Origin: Mycolicibacterium canariasense
Lineage (GTDB): Bacteria > Actinomycetota > Actinomycetes > Mycobacteriales > Mycobacteriaceae
Direction: 5' to 3'
Assembly (NCBI RefSeq): GCF_002101555.1
Contig: NZ_LQOL01000034.1
Span: 1 to 64,000, forward strand
Length of the DNA stretch: 64,000 bases
The notes under the pieces are model-generated. The model did not search any database and was not told the origin of the DNA. It worked only from the letters and a program-made list of their open reading frames with translations. A program made the position numbers and the translations under genes. The first letter of the stretch is position 1. The number at the start of each line of letters is the position of its first letter. This document shows, in pieces, positions 62,265-64,000 of this stretch.

Positions 62265-63563
62265 ATGACCGCAACACTGCGCCATACCGGTATCGCACCC
62301 CGCCGCAACGGCGCACCGCCGCCCGAGGTGCCGTTGGCCGATATCGACCTCGGCTCGCTCGAGTTCTGGGAGTGGGACGACGACCACCGCGACGGCGCCT
62401 TCGCCACCCTGCGCCGGGAGTCGCCGATCACCTTCTTCTCGGTGCCCGAATTCGCCGGCTTCCCATCCGGCGCCGGACACTGGGCGTTCACCACCTACGA
62501 GGACGTGCGGCACGCCAGCCGCCATCCGGAGATCTTCAGTTCCAGCCCGACGAGCACGTCGTTGTCCGATGTGCCGGCCGAGATCGCCGAATTCTTCGGG
62601 TCGATGATCACCCTCGACGATCCGCGACACCTGCGGTTGCGGGGCATCGTCAACCGCGCGTTCACCCCCAAGGTGGTGGCCCGCATCGAGGACAGCGTGC
62701 GTGAGCGGGCGCGGCGCCTGGTCGCGCAGATGATGGATCGCCACCCGGACGGTGAAGCGGACTTCGTGGCCGAAGTGGCCGGGCAGCTTCCCCTGCAGAT
62801 CATCTGCGACCTGATGGGCATCCCCGAACAGGACGAGGCTGACGTCTTCCATTGGACCACCGTGCTACTCGGCGCCGGGGACGACGAGGTCTCGGGCGAC
62901 TACGACGAAATCGTCAAGGTATCAACGGATTTGGCAATGTACGGGATGGAACTGGCCGAGCAGCGGCGGGCGCGACCAGAAGAGGATCTGACCACCAACC
63001 TGGTGCAGGCCGAGGTCGACGGGGAACGGCTCAGCTCCGCCGAGATCGCCTCGTTCTTCATCCTGCTGTCGGCGGCCGGCAACGAGACCACCCGCAATGC
63101 GATCAGTCACGGCATGGTCGCGCTGACCCGCTATCCGGAACAGCGCGAAATCTGGTGGGGCGACTTCGACGCCGTCGCCCCGACCGCGGTCGAAGAGATC
63201 GTCCGGTGGGCATCGCCACTGATCTTCATGCGGCGCAACCTGACCGAGGACATCGAGATGCGCGGCATCTCCATGAAGGCCGGCGACAAGGTCTCGATGT
63301 GGTACGCCTCGGCCAACCGCGACGAGACGAAGTTCGCCGACCCGTACCGGTTCGACGTCACCAGGAACCCGAACCCGCAGATCGGCTACGGTGCCGGCGG
63401 CGCGCACTTCTGCCTGGGTGCGAACTTGGCCCGCCGCGAGATCCGGGTGCTCTTCGACGAACTGCGAGCACAGGTGCCCGAGATCGTGGCCATCGCCGAG
63501 CCGGCCATTCTGCGGTCGGCGTTCATTCACGGCATCAAACGGTTGCCCGTCGCTTGGACATAA
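62265..63563 (+). CDS. Cytochrome P450
   Basis: A 432-residue P450 with I-helix AGNETTRNAISHG, ExxR helix (EEIVRW), and heme loop GYGAGGAHFCLGANLARRE, whose Cys ligates iron. The layout resembles the actinobacterial CYP124/125/142-like group acting on lipids or steroids. The usual Phe eight residues before the Cys is Tyr here. ATG 62265 follows GGGAGGTCG by 8 bases; the frame opens at 62187. No redox partner is adjacent. No P450 lies between Rv1636 and Rv1637c, so this is an insertion relative to M. tuberculosis. Confidence 0.9.
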   Translation: MTATLRHTGIAPRRNGAPPPEVPLADIDLGSLEFWEWDDDHRDGAFATLRRESPITFFSVPEFAGFPSGAGHWAFTTYEDVRHASRHPEIFSSSPTSTSLSDVPAEIAEFFGSMITLDDPRHLRLRGIVNRAFTPKVVARIEDSVRERARRLVAQMMDRHPDGEADFVAEVAGQLPLQIICDLMGIPEQDEADVFHWTTVLLGAGDDEVSGDYDEIVKVSTDLAMYGMELAEQRRARPEEDLTTNLVQAEVDGERLSSAEIASFFILLSAAGNETTRNAISHGMVALTRYPEQREIWWGDFDAVAPTAVEEIVRWASPLIFMRRNLTEDIEMRGISMKAGDKVSMWYASANRDETKFADPYRFDVTRNPNPQIGYGAGGAHFCLGANLARREIRVLFDELRAQVPEIVAIAEPAILRSAFIHGIKRLPVAWT

Positions 63564-63594
63564 CCCGGCTGAACATGACCGGGGGGCAGGGCTG

Positions 63595-64000
63595 CTACCA
63601 GCCGCGCTGCTTCCACTCCGCCAGGTGCGGGCGTTCGGCGCCCAGGGTGGTGTCGTCGCCGTGGCCGGGATAGACCACGGTCGAGTCGGGGTAGCGGTCG
63701 AACACCTTGGTGCTGACATCGCCGAGCAGTCGTTCGAAGTCGCCGTCCTTCCAGGTCTTGCCCACCCCGCCGGGGAACAGGCAATCCCCGGTGAAGAGGT
63801 GGGTCACCTCACCGTCGGCGCCGCGCAGCGCCAGCGCGACCGAACCCTCGGTGTGGCCTTGCAGGTGGATGACGTCGAAGGTGAGCTTCCCGATGGGGAC
63901 GGTGTCGCCGTCGGACAGGATCCGGTACGGGCGCACCGGTAGTGGTTCGGCGTCCAGCGGATGCGCGGCGGTCGGCGCCCCGGTGGCCTCGGCCACGGCT
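63595..64000 (-). CDS. Metallo-beta-lactamase-fold hydrolase (Rv1637c-like), partial
   Basis: The C-terminal 135 residues of a glyoxalase-II-like protein; the 5' part lies beyond the window edge. Visible motifs are LQGHTEGSV (metal His), GDCLFPGGVGKT (bridging Asp) and YPGHGDDT (metal His). The N-terminal HxHxDH metal motif would be in the missing part. Hydrolysis of a thioester or similar substrate is inferred. Position next to the Usp gene agrees with Rv1637c. Confidence 0.87.
   Translation of the reverse strand, partial: AVAEATGAPTAAHPLDAEPLPVRPYRILSDGDTVPIGKLTFDVIHLQGHTEGSVALALRGADGEVTHLFTGDCLFPGGVGKTWKDGDFERLLGDVSTKVFDRYPDSTVVYPGHGDDTTLGAERPHLAEWKQRGW

Overview
This 64 kb window is high-GC actinobacterial chromosome. 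The gene content and order point to a mycobacterium, most likely a rapid grower of the Mycolicibacterium type (inference). Its backbone reads like the Rv1626-Rv1637c segment of Mycobacterium tuberculosis: pdtaR, a thiolase plus DUF35 pair, polA, rpsA, coaE, a DUF402 gene, uvrB, an Rv1634-like exporter, an Rv1635c-like (capA) glycosyltransferase, an Rv1636-like universal stress protein and an Rv1637c-like metallo-beta-lactamase-fold hydrolase. Blocks of accessory genes sit between these. No insertion sequence, phage, integrase, CRISPR array or rRNA was seen.

Layout. 1-5.1 kb: two tandem paralogous secreted clan-A glycoside hydrolases; the first has an apparent frameshift in its signal peptide. 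5.2-11.3 kb: tRNA-Leu(CAA), pdtaR and a complete Liv-type branched-chain amino acid ABC transporter. 11.3-18 kb: DUF167 protein, collagen-like secreted protein, thiolase/DUF35 pair, repeat-containing secreted protein, and a flavin monooxygenase plus alpha/beta-hydrolase pair divergent from a LysR regulator. 19-31 kb: housekeeping core (polA, prsW, rpsA, an AztD-like zinc lipoprotein behind a Zur-like box, coaE, DUF402, uvrB). 30.6-36 kb: BCCT transporter, an MFS exporter behind a SoxR/MerR-type promoter, MgtC family protein, DUF899 protein, tRNA-Cys(GCA).

35.8-40.3 kb is an envelope-stress module. An ECF sigma factor, a hypothetical protein, a Lys-rich J-domain protein and an MFS transporter run leftward. 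Asp23, an Asp23-like protein, a DUF2273-like membrane peptide, a broken Asp23 remnant and CsbD run rightward. 40.4-45.1 kb: TetR regulator flanked by two copies of its probable operator and followed by a DUF308 membrane protein, then LysE, a Na+/H+ antiporter and small secreted or cytoplasmic proteins.

45.2-59.6 kb is a catabolic island of two adjacent PucR-regulated divergons. The first holds an OYE-family reductase, amidohydrolase/decarboxylase-like protein, cupin, dihydroxypyridine-hydroxylase-like flavoprotein, aromatic-acid-type MFS importer and aldehyde dehydrogenase, with a GAF-PucR regulator and flavin reductase opposite. The second holds a ureohydrolase and an NCS1 permease opposite a classical PucR regulator and a nitrilase-superfamily amidase. 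Tight ATGA overlaps suggest each arm is one operon. The second looks suited to guanidino or other amide/urea-type nitrogen compounds, and the first to an aromatic or N-heterocyclic acid; both substrates are inferred. 59.6-64 kb returns to the conserved backbone, interrupted by a cytochrome P450.
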